Origin: Actinotignum schaalii FB123-CNA-2
Lineage (GTDB): Bacteria > Actinomycetota > Actinomycetes > Actinomycetales > Actinomycetaceae
Length of the DNA: 64,000 nucleotides
Assembly (NCBI RefSeq): GCF_000411135.1
Contig: NZ_KE150263.1
Coordinates: 62,001 to 126,000, forward strand
Reading direction: 5' to 3'
In this document: positions 1 through 9,940 of the stretch, one piece after another
Position numbering within the stretch: the stretch's first letter is position 1
Layout of the letters: every line of letters starts with the position of its first letter
Position numbers and translations under genes: made by a program
Notes under the pieces: generated by a model
The model's input: the letters and a program-made list of their open reading frames with translations, nothing else
Database searches by the model: none
Told to the model about the DNA's origin: nothing

Positions 1-19
1 GGGAGTACCATTTACAAAT

Positions 20-39
20 AGTGAAATGACCGTTTCGCT
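20..39. promoter_or_regulatory. imperfect inverted repeat upstream of gntP
   Basis: AGTGAAA (20-26) and TTTCGCT (33-39) form a 7-bp inverted repeat with one mismatch around a 6-nt spacer, about 75 nt before the permease start. It could be an operator for a regulator outside the window. The call rests only on symmetry and position. Confidence 0.2.
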
Positions 40-111
40 ATATGGTACGTCTCGTCGCCACGAAGCAACGATGCGCGGCGATGGGGCCTAAAATTTGAGA
101 GGTTAAAAGCT

Positions 112-1458
112 ATGCCAATTGTTTGGCTGCTCGTGGGCATTGCGTTGATGCTCGTGCTCAACATCGTATTCAAGGTGAATTCGATGCTCGCGCTGTTGCT
201 CGCCGCCGTGGTGGTGGCACTGTGCAATGGCATGGGCCCGATGGAAACTCTCAAGACCGTCACCACCGGTTTTGGTTCTACGCTGGGTTCGCTCGCCATT
301 ATCGTTGTTTTCGGTGCAGTTATCGGCCGCCTCATGGTGGATTCCGGTGCGTCTCACGTGCTGGCATCGGGGCTCATTCGGCGCTTCGGACTGCGCTTCG
401 TGCGTATCGCTGTTATTATCATCGGTCTTATTTTCGGCCTGGCGATGTTCTACGAAGTCGCCTTCCTGATGATTGCTCCGCTCGTTATTTCTATCGCTCA
501 GGAAGCAAAGGTGCCGTGGCTGCGCCTAGCCATTCCGGCTGTATGCGCTACCACGGTCGCTCACTCCATCTTCCCGCCGCAGCCCGGTCCGGTTGCGCTC
601 ATTGACCAGTATCACGCGGATGCCGGCATGGTGTACCTCCTTGGTATTCCCATGGCGATTCTCTGGGTGATCGTGGGTGGCGTGCTGTTGCCCAAGGTTC
701 TTGGTAACCTTGAGCGCCCGGTGCCGAAGTTCATGTCCGGTGATAAGGACGATAAGGAAGCCGCGGTCAATCCGCCGTCGTTCTTCATCTCCCTCATCGT
801 GCCGCTCAGCCCGGCCATCATCATGATCTCGGTGACCATCGCCAATATTTGGGTAGATAAAGAATCCACGCTGGGCCAGTGGCTCAACTTCTTCGGTTCC
901 TCCCCGGTGGCCATGTCCGTGGCGCTGGTGCTCGCTATGCTGCTCTTCGGTATTCAGCGCGGGCACAAGGGCGAATGGGTCATGGACAAGTTCAATAAGG
1001 CCGTGTCGATTATCGCCGGCGTTGTCATGATTATCGGTGCCGGTGGCGCCTTCAAGCAGGTTGTGATTGACTCCGGCATTGGCGATTACATCGGCGGCTT
1101 CATGAGTGCGGGCGCGGTATCGCCCTACATTATGGCCTGGTTCATCACCGTTCTTATCCGCCTGGCTACCGGTCAGGGCGTGGTCTCCGCGATGACCGCC
1201 GCCTCCATTATTGGTGCGGCTGTTATGGATCCGACCACCGGTGTGATGCAGGCGGGCGTGGATCCCACGCTGCTCGTGCTTGCCACTGCTGCGGGCTCCA
1301 ACTTCATGACGCATATTAATGACGCGTCCTTCTGGCTCTTCAAGGAATACTTCGATCTGTCCATCAAGGACACTCTCAAGACGTGGGGCGGCCTGCTCGC
1401 CTCCGGTTCACTGGTTTCACTGGCGTACGTAATGTGCCTCTCGCCGTTCTTCGGCTAG
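112..1458 (+). CDS. gntP: GntP-family gluconate:H+ symporter
   Basis: A 448-residue, very hydrophobic protein with about a dozen membrane segments. It is colinear with the GntP/GntT family: an FPPQPGP loop near residue 153, and a C-terminal part rich in [10 protein letters not shown] and [16 protein letters not shown], both typical of gluconate permeases. It should import gluconate or a related aldonate across the cytoplasmic membrane. ATG 112 follows a weak purine stretch (GAGAGGTTAAAAG). A mutarotase gene follows 74 nt downstream on the same strand, so the two are probably co-transcribed. A gluconate kinase would be expected nearby but is not in the window; it may lie upstream. Exact substrate is inferred from the family. 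Confidence 0.9.
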   Translation: MPIVWLLVGIALMLVLNIVFKVNSMLALLLAAVVVALCNGMGPMETLKTVTTGFGSTLGSLAIIVVFGAVIGRLMVDSGASHVLASGLIRRFGLRFVRIAVIIIGLIFGLAMFYEVAFLMIAPLVISIAQEAKVPWLRLAIPAVCATTVAHSIFPPQPGPVALIDQYHADAGMVYLLGIPMAILWVIVGGVLLPKVLGNLERPVPKFMSGDKDDKEAAVNPPSFFISLIVPLSPAIIMISVTIANIWVDKESTLGQWLNFFGSSPVAMSVALVLAMLLFGIQRGHKGEWVMDKFNKAVSIIAGVVMIIGAGGAFKQVVIDSGIGDYIGGFMSAGAVSPYIMAWFITVLIRLATGQGVVSAMTAASIIGAAVMDPTTGVMQAGVDPTLLVLATAAGSNFMTHINDASFWLFKEYFDLSIKDTLKTWGGLLASGSLVSLAYVMCLSPFFG

Positions 1459-1532
1459 AGCATGAGTAGGCGGGTGCGGGCGGCCGGTATGGTCGCCCGC
1501 ATCGCACACATAAAGATAATCAAGGAGTACAC

Positions 1533-2408
1533 ATGACGCAGAGCATTCCCTTTGCCGAGCAAGCTATCGCCGGCGTCAGCCTCGTCACCCGTGGGGACCT
1601 GAGCGCGCTAGAGATTAACACTGATACCGTATCCGGTTCCGTATTCCCCTACGGCGCCCACGTTGCCTCCTGGAAACCGGCTGGCTTCGAGGACGTCCTC
1701 TACATGAGCGACCTATCTGGCCTCACGCAGGGCACTCCTATCCGGGGCGGTATCCCGGTGGTAGCCCCGTGGTTTGGACCTTCGGATAACGGCCTGCACG
1801 GCTGGGCCCGCATCCAGGACTGGACCCTCGAATCCGTCAGTGGCGATACCACCGCGGTGGAAGCAACCTTCACCCTCGCGGGCAGCGCCCTGGGTGGCGA
1901 CCTGGCTGATTCCCTCAGCCTCAGCTACACCGTGCACCTGGGCAGTGATTTTTGGGTGCGGCTAAACGCCACCAATACCGGCACCGAAACGATCGCCCCG
2001 GAGTTAGCCCTTCACGCCTACTGGGCTGTGGATGCGCAGGATCTGCGTATCAAGGGTATCGAGGAGGGCGGCATCGATCGCCTTGCGGATAATGCCCAAC
2101 TCCCCGCCGGCCCCTTCGAGGCTCTCGAAGGCCAAACCGTTGATCGTTTCTACCCCTTCGCGGGCGATATCGTGCTCGTGGACGCGGGCGGACACCGTAA
2201 GATCACCCTGCGCTCGGAAGAATCCGATAAATCGGTGGTGTGGAACCCGGGTACGAAGGGCTCGGCCGCGAATGCGGATATGCCCGATGATGCCTGGAAG
2301 CATTTTGTGTGCGTGGAAGCAACTCGGGTGCGCGAAGGGGCCCCGCAGCTTGCGCCGGGGGAGAGCGCCACGCTCACCCTGCACGCCACCGTGGAGCACC
2401 TTGACTAG
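1533..2408 (+). CDS. D-hexose-6-phosphate mutarotase (YeaD/aldose-1-epimerase family)
   Basis: A 291-residue soluble protein of the galactose-mutarotase fold. Family features visible are FPYGAHVASWKP near the N terminus, the GIPVVAPWFGP loop, the catalytic-type histidine in LALHAYWAV and the acidic VCVEATRV segment near the end. The family interconverts alpha and beta anomers of glucose-6-phosphate. A good ribosome site (AAGGAG) precedes ATG 1533. It lies behind the gluconate permease and before a long inverted repeat, so it probably ends that transcript. Length matches the family (about 290). Confidence 0.85.
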   Translation: MTQSIPFAEQAIAGVSLVTRGDLSALEINTDTVSGSVFPYGAHVASWKPAGFEDVLYMSDLSGLTQGTPIRGGIPVVAPWFGPSDNGLHGWARIQDWTLESVSGDTTAVEATFTLAGSALGGDLADSLSLSYTVHLGSDFWVRLNATNTGTETIAPELALHAYWAVDAQDLRIKGIEEGGIDRLADNAQLPAGPFEALEGQTVDRFYPFAGDIVLVDAGGHRKITLRSEESDKSVVWNPGTKGSAANADMPDDAWKHFVCVEATRVREGAPQLAPGESATLTLHATVEHLD

Positions 2409-2465
2409 TTTTTAGTTCAAGGCCGGTTCTCGCCACGCTCGAACGGCGTGGGATAACGACGGCGC

Positions 2466-2519
2466 CCAGCGGCCGGATAGAAACTCGACCATAACCTCGG
2501 GTCTCTATCCGGCCGCTGG
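2466..2519. terminator. 16-bp perfect inverted repeat after the mutarotase gene
   Basis: Arms 2466-2481 and 2504-2519 are perfectly complementary (CCAGCGGCCGGATAGA and its complement) around a 22-nt loop. There is no T-run, so it is a terminator-like structure rather than a textbook intrinsic terminator. It separates the gntP transcript from uvrB. Confidence 0.5.
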
Positions 2520-2551
2520 CGTATTTCGTACCGCGCGCCGGGTGAGGCTAG

Positions 2552-2567
2552 TAAGCTCGCCACTATG
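2552..2567 (+). promoter_or_regulatory. putative leaderless promoter -10 box of uvrB
   Basis: TAAGCT (2552-2557) matches the actinobacterial TAnnnT -10 pattern and ends 7 nt before ATG 2565. Transcription would start at or next to the start codon, and no Shine-Dalgarno sequence is visible. The same TAAGCT-N7-start arrangement occurs before uvrA. Confidence 0.4.
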
Positions 2568-4643
2568 GCTCTTGATTCTGAGATTGTGCGCAGCGATAAG
2601 CCTTTTGAAGTTATCTCCGAGTACCGTCCCTCGGGAGATCAGCCCGCCGCGATTGCCGAACTCACCCGTCGTATTAACGACGGTGAAAAGGATGTGGTGT
2701 TGCTGGGAGCCACCGGTACCGGAAAATCGGCCACCACCGCCTGGCTCATCGAACAGGTACAGCGCCCCACCCTTATTATGGAGCCGAATAAAACGCTGGC
2801 CGCGCAAATGGCAGCGGAATTCCGCGAACTTATGCCGAATAATGCGGTGGAATACTTCGTTTCCTATTACGATTACTACCAGCCGGAAGCCTATGTTCCT
2901 CAAACCGATACCTTTATCGAAAAAGATTCCTCCATTAACGATGAGGTAGAACGACTGCGCCACTCGGCCACTAATTCGCTCCTCACCCGGCGGGATACCG
3001 TGGTAGTAGCCTCCGTTTCTTGCATTTACGGCCTGGGTACCCCGCAGGAATATGTTGATCGTATGGTGCAACTGCACGTGGGCCAGCAATTGGATCGTGA
3101 TGAGCTGCTGCGCACCTTCGTCTCCATGCAGTACACCCGTAATGATATTACTTTTACTCGCGGCACTTTCCGGGTGCGGGGCGATACTGTGGAAATTATT
3201 CCCGTGTACGAGGAATTGGCTATCCGCATTGAATTCTTCGGCGATGAAATTGACGGGATATCCCTACTGCACCCGCTCACCGGGGATGTTCTCCAACGCA
3301 CCGATACCGCCCACGTGTTCCCGGCTTCCCATTACGTGGCCGGACCCGAGCGGATGGAACGCGCTATCCGTTCCATTGAGGAAGAACTGGCCGAACGCCT
3401 GGAATACCTGCGTGCGCACAATAAGCTCCTCGAGGCACAGCGCCTGGAAATGCGCACCAGCTACGACATCGAGATGATGCGCAATATTGGAACAACCTCC
3501 GGGATTGAGAACTATTCTCGGCATATTGACGGGCGCGGGCCGGGTACCGCACCCAATACGCTTCTTGATTACTTCCCCGATGATTTCCTTCTCATCCTCG
3601 ATGAATCCCATGTGACTGTTCCCCAAATCGGGGCCATGTACGAAGGGGATATGTCCCGCAAGCGCACGCTCGTGGAGTATGGTTTCCGACTACCTTCCGC
3701 CATGGATAACCGTCCCCTCAAATGGGAGGAATTTCTTGATCGTATCGGCCAAACTGTGTACCTATCCGCGACACCTGGTAAATATGAACTCGAGCAAGCG
3801 GACGGCGTCGTCGAACAAATTATTCGACCCACCGGTTTGGTGGATCCTCTTATTAAAGTCAAACCCACCGAAGGTCAGATCGATGATCTCCTCGAGGAAG
3901 TACGGGTACGAGCCGAACGTGATGAGCGGGTACTTATCACCACGCTAACGAAGAAAATGGCTGAAGATCTCACCGCCTACCTGGCTGACCGCGGGGTGCG
4001 GGTGGAGTATCTGCATTCGGATGTGGATACCTTGCGCCGAGTGGAGCTGCTACGGGAATTGCGGCTCGGGAAATTCGATGTGCTTGTGGGTATTAACCTG
4101 CTGCGCGAGGGCCTGGATCTTCCGGAAGTTTCCCTCGTGGCCATCCTCGATGCGGATAAGCAGGGCTTTTTGCGTTCTACCACCTCGCTCATCCAAACTA
4201 TTGGGCGAGCGGCCCGTAACGTTTCCGGGGAAGTGCATATGTACGGCGATAGCATTACCCCGAATATGCAGCAGGCTATTGATGAAACGAATCGGCGCCG
4301 GGAAAAGCAGCTCGCCTATAACCGGGAACACGGTATCGATCCGCAACCACTGCGCAAACGCATTGCGGACGTGACCGATATGCTCGCCCGGGAAGACGTG
4401 GATACTGAGCAGCTGCTCGCCGGCGGGTATCGTCAAGAACCCGCGCATGCTCGGGCGCGGGCTTCGGAAGCTGAAATTGCCCGGGCGCAGGGTGGCAAAG
4501 AGTTGCGCGAACTCATTACCGAGCTCACCGCACAGATGCACGCGGCCGCCGAACAGCTCCAATTTGAGCTCGCGGCGCGCTATCGCGATGAGATCAAAGA
4601 TTTAAAAAGCGAGCTGTGGCACTCTCAGCAGGCCCAAAAGTAA
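2565..4643 (+). CDS. uvrB: excinuclease ABC subunit UvrB
   Basis: A 692-residue DNA-damage-verifying helicase of nucleotide excision repair. It has the Walker A motif GATGTGKS near residue 48, the beta-hairpin region [12 protein letters not shown], the DEAH-like LILDESH motif, the helicase motif YLSATPG, motif [11 protein letters not shown], and a C-terminal UVR motif (last 40 residues) that binds UvrC. Length is normal. UvrA hands it damaged DNA and UvrC then cuts on both sides. Start chosen at ATG 2565, 7 nt after a TAAGCT box; no ribosome site is visible. uvrA and uvrC lie 2.5 kb downstream. Confidence 0.98.
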   Translation: MALDSEIVRSDKPFEVISEYRPSGDQPAAIAELTRRINDGEKDVVLLGATGTGKSATTAWLIEQVQRPTLIMEPNKTLAAQMAAEFRELMPNNAVEYFVSYYDYYQPEAYVPQTDTFIEKDSSINDEVERLRHSATNSLLTRRDTVVVASVSCIYGLGTPQEYVDRMVQLHVGQQLDRDELLRTFVSMQYTRNDITFTRGTFRVRGDTVEIIPVYEELAIRIEFFGDEIDGISLLHPLTGDVLQRTDTAHVFPASHYVAGPERMERAIRSIEEELAERLEYLRAHNKLLEAQRLEMRTSYDIEMMRNIGTTSGIENYSRHIDGRGPGTAPNTLLDYFPDDFLLILDESHVTVPQIGAMYEGDMSRKRTLVEYGFRLPSAMDNRPLKWEEFLDRIGQTVYLSATPGKYELEQADGVVEQIIRPTGLVDPLIKVKPTEGQIDDLLEEVRVRAERDERVLITTLTKKMAEDLTAYLADRGVRVEYLHSDVDTLRRVELLRELRLGKFDVLVGINLLREGLDLPEVSLVAILDADKQGFLRSTTSLIQTIGRAARNVSGEVHMYGDSITPNMQQAIDETNRRREKQLAYNREHGIDPQPLRKRIADVTDMLAREDVDTEQLLAGGYRQEPAHARARASEAEIARAQGGKELRELITELTAQMHAAAEQLQFELAARYRDEIKDLKSELWHSQQAQK

Positions 4644-4740
4644 AATGCCCGCACGGGAAACGCGCGCCCGCACGGGCACGCATCTCCGCCCGGCACCCAC
4701 ACCGCATAGGAAACGCGGCTCGGTGGTGCTCCCCATCGTG

Positions 4741-4746
4741 TAAAGT
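4741..4746 (+). promoter_or_regulatory. putative -10 box upstream of the terC riboswitch
   Basis: TAAAGT fits the TAnnnT pattern and would place transcription start near 4753, just before the conserved GGGGAGTA element of the leader. No clear -35 box is visible. Confidence 0.35.
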
Positions 4747-4754
4747 GTGCACTC

Positions 4755-4889
4755 GTGGAGGGGAGTATTCCCGTCAACCGCCGATTCGTCAGCACGAGAC
4801 CCACCCGGGTCGTCCGGATCGGAGACCTGCCGCGGCCGCGCGCCCGGTCGGTGGGAAGAGACCTCCGGTCATTCCATCCGGAGGTATAT
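4755..4889 (+). promoter_or_regulatory. probable yybP-ykoY (Mn2+) riboswitch leader of the terC gene
   Basis: The 5' leader has the hallmarks I associate with this riboswitch class: GGGGAGTA (4759-4766) near the 5' end, GTCAGCA (about 4788-4794), and GGAGACCT (4821-4828) near the 3' side. A second GAGACCT (4858-4864) opens a perfect 8-bp hairpin, ACCTCCGG (4861-4868) with CCGGAGGT (4878-4885), which buries the GGAGG ribosome site of the gene. TerC-family exporters are known regulon members of this riboswitch. Translational control by Mn2+ is the inference. No covariance-model search was possible. Confidence 0.65.
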
Positions 4890-5939
4890 ATGCTTTCATA
4901 CGCCACGGGTGTGCTGCCGTTGACGAGCACGCCCGATCAGATGTCGGTCCATATGGCCGAGTGGATCCTGCTGTTCGTTGTTGTTATCGGTATTTTCGCT
5001 TTCGATCTGCTCTCCCACGTGCGCAAACCGCACGAGCCCAGCATGAAAGAATCGGCAGGTTTCCTGCTTTTCTACATTTTCCTCGCCGTCTGCCTGGGCG
5101 GATACCTGTGGTGGCGCCACGGGGATACCTTCGGATTGCAATTCTTCAGCGTCTGGGGCGTGGAGTATTCCCTCTCTGTCGATAATATCTTCGTCTTCAT
5201 TATTATTATGGGTTCCTTCGCGGTGCCCCGTGCCCTCCAGCAAAAAGTGCTGTTCTGGGGTATTGTTATCGCACTGTGCCTGCGGTTCCTCTTTATTTTG
5301 CTGGGTAAAGTCATTGTGGAATCCCTGGCCTGGTCCTTCTTCCTCTTCGGCGCTTTCTTGCTGTGGACCGCGTTCTCGCAGGTCAAAGAGGGCCTCTCGA
5401 ATAGCGAACCGACAGGCGAGGAAGCCGATAATTTCTTCGTGCGCCTGGCGCGCCGCACCCTCCCAGTGGCCGAGGATTACCACGGCGACCACTACATCGT
5501 GAAGCGGGGCGGCAAGCGCTACATCACCCCGTTACTGCTGTGCATTATCGCCATCGGCGGGATTGACCTCATGTTCGCCCTCGATTCCATCCCGGCCTCT
5601 TTCGGTTTCACCACCGAGCCCTTCATTATTTTCGCGGCAAACGCCTTCGCCCTCATGGGCCTGCGTCAGATGTTCTTCCTGGTGGACGGCCTCCTCGAAC
5701 GACTTGTCTACCTGCATTTTGGGCTGGCCGCGATCCTCGCTTTTATCGGTTTCAAACTCATTTTCGAGGCGCTGCACCATTACGATATCGCCGCGGGATT
5801 CTTCGAGTTCACACCGCTGAGCTCGCTGCTCGTGATCGTTGTCATCATCGTGGTGACGGTGGTGGCCTCCCTGCTGCGCTCGCGTTCCCTTGCACGCAAG
5901 AAGAAGAACGACGACGATGCAGCTGGCGGTGCTAACTAG
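4890..5939 (+). CDS. TerC-family membrane protein, probable Mn2+ exporter
   Basis: A 349-residue polytopic protein of the TerC/Alx/MeeF family. Family marks are the acidic SVDNIFVFIIIMGSFAVP segment and its second-half equivalent GIDLMFALDSIPASFGFT, whose aspartates in membrane helices probably bind metal. Start chosen at ATG 4890 because GGAGGTAT stands directly before it; an upstream in-frame codon exists but would run through the structured leader. The C terminus is a short basic/acidic tail (KKKNDDD). The riboswitch-like leader supports manganese homeostasis. The family was once annotated as tellurite resistance, which is less likely to be its main job. Confidence 0.9.
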   Translation: MLSYATGVLPLTSTPDQMSVHMAEWILLFVVVIGIFAFDLLSHVRKPHEPSMKESAGFLLFYIFLAVCLGGYLWWRHGDTFGLQFFSVWGVEYSLSVDNIFVFIIIMGSFAVPRALQQKVLFWGIVIALCLRFLFILLGKVIVESLAWSFFLFGAFLLWTAFSQVKEGLSNSEPTGEEADNFFVRLARRTLPVAEDYHGDHYIVKRGGKRYITPLLLCIIAIGGIDLMFALDSIPASFGFTTEPFIIFAANAFALMGLRQMFFLVDGLLERLVYLHFGLAAILAFIGFKLIFEALHHYDIAAGFFEFTPLSSLLVIVVIIVVTVVASLLRSRSLARKKKNDDDAAGGAN

Positions 5940-5952
5940 GGCGGCGCGTGCC

Positions 5953-6006
5953 GGGCTAATTGCTGTAGCGGCGCACGAATCAGCGTGGCGCTGGGCTAAT
6001 TGCTGT
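5953..6006. repeat. 14-bp direct repeat at the 3' end of the SBF gene
   Basis: GGGCTAATTGCTGT occurs at 5953-5966 and again at 5993-6006, where it forms the last codons and stop of the minus-strand transporter. The upstream copy looks like a local duplication of that gene end. Confidence 0.5.
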
Positions 6007-7018
6007 GGCGCCGGGCTAGGCGGCGCGCCAGAATTGCGCACACAAAAATTTGTAGCTGGTGGAAAATAACCACCGGAACGGACAACGGGGCGACCGTGGC
6101 CGGGGCGAATAGTGCCTTGGCCATCGGGAGCCCCGTTGCCAATGATTTCTTTGATCCGCACATGAGTACCACGATGCGGTCCTCTACACGCATCCGAGCC
6201 AGGCCCCCCAGCCACCAGGTAATGGATAGCATTGCTGCCAGCAGCACACAGCACAGGGCGAGCAGTCCGAGGATTGTCCAGACCGTTACCCCGGCCCAGG
6301 CCCCTTCCGCGGTGGCATTGAGGACGGATGAGAGCACGATGAGGATAATCGAGGTGTTATCCACGGTGCGTACCAGGCGCGGGTGCGCGCGGAACCACGT
6401 GCCGACCCAGGGCTGAAGGCACTGCCCAATAACAAAGGGGAGGAGCAGCTTGAGGAGCACCGAATTAATAGATCCGGCCGAAGCCCCCTCTACGTGCAGG
6501 AAAAGCAGGACGAGTAGCGGGGTGAGGAAAATTCCCGCGATATTGGATACCGTGGCGGACGTGACGGCAGCGGCCACGTTCCCGCGGGCGATGGAGACCA
6601 TGGTCACCGAGGACTGGATGGTAGAGGGCAGGAGTGCCAGGTAGAGGAAACCGAGGGCAAAAGCTGGACCCACAACCGGTGCAACGAGGTGGCCCAGGGC
6701 GAAACCGAGGAGTGGGAAAATCAGGTAGGTGCATAGAAACACCAGGCCTTGCAGGCGGATATTGCGCAGCCCGGCCAGTACGTCCCGGGTGCGTAGCCGC
6801 ATCCCGTAGACCAGGAATACGCAGGCAACCGCGAGGTCCGATACGGTTCCCAAGTGTGCCCGCAGGGCGCTGGGCGCCGGAATCAGCAGTCCCGCGATCA
6901 TCGCCAGGATAATTCCTGCTACTAGGGGATCGGGGCGGTAGCGGAGGAGGCGAGCGCCCCGATGGGCTCTCTTATCCTCTCGGCCATTCCCGCAGCTTCG
7001 TGCTCGCTTAATTGCCAT
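5996..7018 (-). CDS. bile acid:sodium symporter family (SBF-like, YfeH type) transporter
   Basis: A 340-residue membrane protein with about ten segments. It has the SBF_like pattern: [14 protein letters not shown]-type entry, [26 protein letters not shown] in the middle and [15 protein letters not shown] near the end, the last being characteristic of the YfeH/RCH1 branch. That branch has been linked to cation or organic anion handling, and the substrate here is unknown. Start chosen at the ATG at 7018. A long open frame continues upstream on this strand, but it is only the antisense of uvrA. The gene diverges from uvrA with 72 nt between starts, so the SOS box in between could affect both. 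Confidence 0.85.
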   Translation of the reverse strand: MAIKRARSCGNGREDKRAHRGARLLRYRPDPLVAGIILAMIAGLLIPAPSALRAHLGTVSDLAVACVFLVYGMRLRTRDVLAGLRNIRLQGLVFLCTYLIFPLLGFALGHLVAPVVGPAFALGFLYLALLPSTIQSSVTMVSIARGNVAAAVTSATVSNIAGIFLTPLLVLLFLHVEGASAGSINSVLLKLLLPFVIGQCLQPWVGTWFRAHPRLVRTVDNTSIILIVLSSVLNATAEGAWAGVTVWTILGLLALCCVLLAAMLSITWWLGGLARMRVEDRIVVLMCGSKKSLATGLPMAKALFAPATVAPLSVPVVIFHQLQIFVCAILARRLARRHSN

Positions 7019-7056
7019 GGAAACCAGCCTAGCGTGAACATTGCACCATTCGGTTA

Positions 7057-7072
7057 TCGAACCTGTGTTCAA
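7057..7072. promoter_or_regulatory. LexA (SOS) box of uvrA
   Basis: TCGAACCTGTGTTCAA matches the Gram-positive/mycobacterial LexA site TCGAAC-N4-GTTCGA with one mismatch. It overlaps the expected -35 region of a promoter whose -10 would be TAAGCT at 7078-7083. DNA-damage induction of uvrA is the inference. Confidence 0.75.
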
Positions 7073-7077
7073 CCGTG

Positions 7078-7083
7078 TAAGCT
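7078..7083 (+). promoter_or_regulatory. putative leaderless -10 box of uvrA
   Basis: TAAGCT ends 7 nt before GTG 7091. With no ribosome site visible, this points to a leaderless uvrA mRNA, repeating the arrangement at uvrB. Confidence 0.45.
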
Positions 7084-7090
7084 TGGCCGG

Positions 7091-9934
7091 GTGAGTGATG
7101 TTATCCATGTTCAGGGCGCACGGGAAAATAACCTCCGTAATATCACGGTGGATATTCCCCGCGATCAACTCGTTGTGTTTACCGGACTCTCGGGCTCCGG
7201 TAAATCTTCCCTGGCTTTTGACACCATTTTTGCCGAGGGGCAGCGCCGCTATGTGGAGTCGCTGAGCTCCTATGCTCGCATGTTCCTCGGTCAGATGGAT
7301 AAACCGGATGTGGATCTCATTGAGGGGCTTTCCCCGGCGGTGTCCATCGATCAGAAATCCACCAACCGTAACCCGCGCTCCACGGTGGGCACGGTCACGG
7401 AAGTCTACGACTACCTGCGTTTGCTCTACGCGCGTGCCGGGGTGCAGTACTGCCCGGAATGCGGGGCGAAAATCACCGCCCAAAGCGCCCAGCAAATCGT
7501 GGATACGCTCCTTACCTACCCGGAAGGAACCCGTTTCCAGGTCCTTGCCCCGGTTGTGCGTGACCGCAAGGGCGAATATGCGGATGTTTTCACGGATCTC
7601 GCCCAGGCCGGTTACACTCGCGCCCGGGTGGATAGCGAAGATATCCGCTTGGATAACCCGCCCAGTCTCGATAAGAAGCTGCGCCATAATATCGACGTCG
7701 TTGTTGATCGGCTTGTGGTGCGCGAGGGTATCACCAGTCGCCTCACCGATTCGGTGGAGCAGGCTCTCGGGCTCTCCGCCGGGCTCATGGTGGTGGAATT
7801 CGTGGACGCGGTGGAAGGTGAAGAACGCTCCCGGCGTTTTTCCGAACATCGGTCCTGCCCAAACGGGCACGCCCTCGCCCTGGAAGAAATCGAACCGCGG
7901 ACTTTTTCTTTTAACGCTCCTTACGGGGCCTGCCCGGCTTGTGATGGTCTGGGCTCCACCTTGGAAGTGGATCCGGATCTGGTAGTGCCGCATCCGGAAA
8001 AAACTCTGCGGGAGGGCGCAATCACTCCGTGGACCGGCCACCAGGACTTCTTTACCCGCCAGATGGAAGCCCTGGGGGAGGAACTCGGCTTCGATGTGGA
8101 TACTCCCTGGCAGGATCTGCCTAAGAAGGCGCGAAAGGCCCTGCTGGAAGGTAATAATTACAAGGTCACTGTCAAGTACCGTAACCGGTGGGGGCGGGAA
8201 AAAACCTATGCGACCGGCTTTGAAGGAGTACTCGGCTACGTTAAACGCAAGCACGGGGAAACCGAATCCAGCTGGTCGAAGGAACGCTACGAAGGCTATA
8301 TGAGGGAGATCGCCTGCTCGGCCTGCCACGGCGCGCGTCTCAAGCCGGATGTGCTGGCCGTGCGCATCGGAAACCTCAATATTTTCGAGTTGTGCTCCCT
8401 CTCCATCGACGATGCTAAAGCCTTCCTCGACTCCGTGGAACTCGATGCACGCCAGGCCCGTATCGCCGCGCAGGTGCTGCGCGAAATCCAGGCTCGGATG
8501 GGCTTCCTCGTGGATGTGGGGCTGTCCTATCTCACCCTTGCGCGCGGGGCCTCCACTCTTTCGGGGGGCGAAGCCCAGCGGATTCGCCTGGCCACCCAGA
8601 TCGGTTCCGGGCTTGTGGGTGTGCTCTACGTGCTGGACGAACCTTCCATCGGCCTGCACCAGCGCGATAATGAAAAACTCATCGGTACTCTTGTCAAACT
8701 CCGTGATCTGGGGAATACCCTGATCGTTGTCGAACACGATGAAGAAACAATTCGCACCGCCGATTACGTTATCGATATTGGGCCGGGTGCGGGGGAATTC
8801 GGTGGGCATGTGGTCTACGCGGGGGATGTTGCGGGCTTAAGTGACTGCGAAGAATCCGTGACCGGTGCTTACCTTTCCGGAAAACGTAGTATTACGACGC
8901 CACAGCAACGCCGCGCTAGTGATCCGGATCGGAAGATCACGGTGCGGGGTGCACGGGAAAATAATCTCAAAAACGTGGAGGTGGCGTTCCCCCTCTCCAC
9001 CTTGATAGCGGTGACCGGGGTTTCCGGTTCCGGGAAATCTACCCTCGTCAATCAGATTCTGTATCGTTCCTTGGCTAATCAGCTTAACGGTGCTCATACC
9101 GTACCCGGGCGGCATCGTGAAGTTACCGGGGCCGCGAACCTGGATAAGGTTGTACACGTGGACCAGTCTCCGATTGGGCGCACCCCGCGCTCAAATCCGG
9201 CCACTTACACCGGGGTTTGGGATAAAGTTCGTCAGCTTTTCGCCCAAACCCAGGAGGCGAAGGTGCGCGGTTACGGTCCGGGTCGTTTCTCCTTTAACGT
9301 CAAAGGCGGTCGCTGCGAAGCCTGCAAGGGCGATGGCACCGTGAAAATTGAGATGAACTTCCTTCCCGATGTGTATGTGCCCTGCGAAGTCTGCCACGGA
9401 ACCCGCTACAACCGGGAAACCCTAGAGGTGAAGTACCGCGGGAAGAATGTTTCCGAAGTTCTCAATATGACCATTCACGAGGCTGCGGAATTCTTTGATC
9501 CCATCACGAATATCACCCGATATCTCACCACCCTGGAACGGGTGGGCCTGGGTTACGTACGCTTGGGGCAATCGGCTACCACGCTCTCCGGTGGGGAAGC
9601 GCAGCGCGTGAAGCTTGCTTCGGAACTGCACCGGCGCTCCAGCGGACGCACGGTCTATATTCTGGATGAGCCCACCACGGGCCTGCATTTTGAGGATATT
9701 CGCAAGCTTCTTCTAGTGCTGCAATCCCTCGTGGATAAAGGTAATACGGTGATTGTTATCGAGCACAATCTCGATGTTATTAAATGCGCGGATTGGGTTA
9801 TCGACATGGGTCCGGAAGGGGGCGCCGGTGGTGGCACCGTCGTCGCCACCGGCACCCCGGAACAGATCGCCGCGGTTCCCGAATCCTATACCGGGCAATT
9901 CCTTCGCCCGCTCCTGGAGGAGACGAGGAGGTGA
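7091..9934 (+). CDS. uvrA: excinuclease ABC subunit UvrA
   Basis: A 947-residue ABC-type ATPase that dimerises, finds bulky DNA lesions and loads UvrB. It has two ATPase modules: Walker [15 protein letters not shown] near residue 31 and [11 protein letters not shown] near 645, with signatures [12 protein letters not shown] and [12 protein letters not shown]. Zinc-finger cysteines are CPECG, CPNGH/CPAC and [14 protein letters not shown]. Start set at GTG 7091, giving the usual N terminus ([15 protein letters not shown]); the open frame extends 43 codons further upstream but through the divergent promoter. The stop lies 6 nt before uvrC, so the two are co-translated. An SOS box precedes it. Confidence 0.97.
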   Translation: MSDVIHVQGARENNLRNITVDIPRDQLVVFTGLSGSGKSSLAFDTIFAEGQRRYVESLSSYARMFLGQMDKPDVDLIEGLSPAVSIDQKSTNRNPRSTVGTVTEVYDYLRLLYARAGVQYCPECGAKITAQSAQQIVDTLLTYPEGTRFQVLAPVVRDRKGEYADVFTDLAQAGYTRARVDSEDIRLDNPPSLDKKLRHNIDVVVDRLVVREGITSRLTDSVEQALGLSAGLMVVEFVDAVEGEERSRRFSEHRSCPNGHALALEEIEPRTFSFNAPYGACPACDGLGSTLEVDPDLVVPHPEKTLREGAITPWTGHQDFFTRQMEALGEELGFDVDTPWQDLPKKARKALLEGNNYKVTVKYRNRWGREKTYATGFEGVLGYVKRKHGETESSWSKERYEGYMREIACSACHGARLKPDVLAVRIGNLNIFELCSLSIDDAKAFLDSVELDARQARIAAQVLREIQARMGFLVDVGLSYLTLARGASTLSGGEAQRIRLATQIGSGLVGVLYVLDEPSIGLHQRDNEKLIGTLVKLRDLGNTLIVVEHDEETIRTADYVIDIGPGAGEFGGHVVYAGDVAGLSDCEESVTGAYLSGKRSITTPQQRRASDPDRKITVRGARENNLKNVEVAFPLSTLIAVTGVSGSGKSTLVNQILYRSLANQLNGAHTVPGRHREVTGAANLDKVVHVDQSPIGRTPRSNPATYTGVWDKVRQLFAQTQEAKVRGYGPGRFSFNVKGGRCEACKGDGTVKIEMNFLPDVYVPCEVCHGTRYNRETLEVKYRGKNVSEVLNMTIHEAAEFFDPITNITRYLTTLERVGLGYVRLGQSATTLSGGEAQRVKLASELHRRSSGRTVYILDEPTTGLHFEDIRKLLLVLQSLVDKGNTVIVIEHNLDVIKCADWVIDMGPEGGAGGGTVVATGTPEQIAAVPESYTGQFLRPLLEETRR

Positions 9935-9940
9935 CGGACC

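Noticed and set aside
4646-4678. Repeated CCCGCACGGG after uvrB considered as a terminator
   Set aside because: It is a direct repeat with only a 6-bp outer stem and no T-run, too weak to call.
7019-8809. Long minus-strand reading frame continuing upstream of the SBF transporter for about 600 codons
   Set aside because: It is the antisense of uvrA, has no family similarity, and the transporter has a normal start at 7018.
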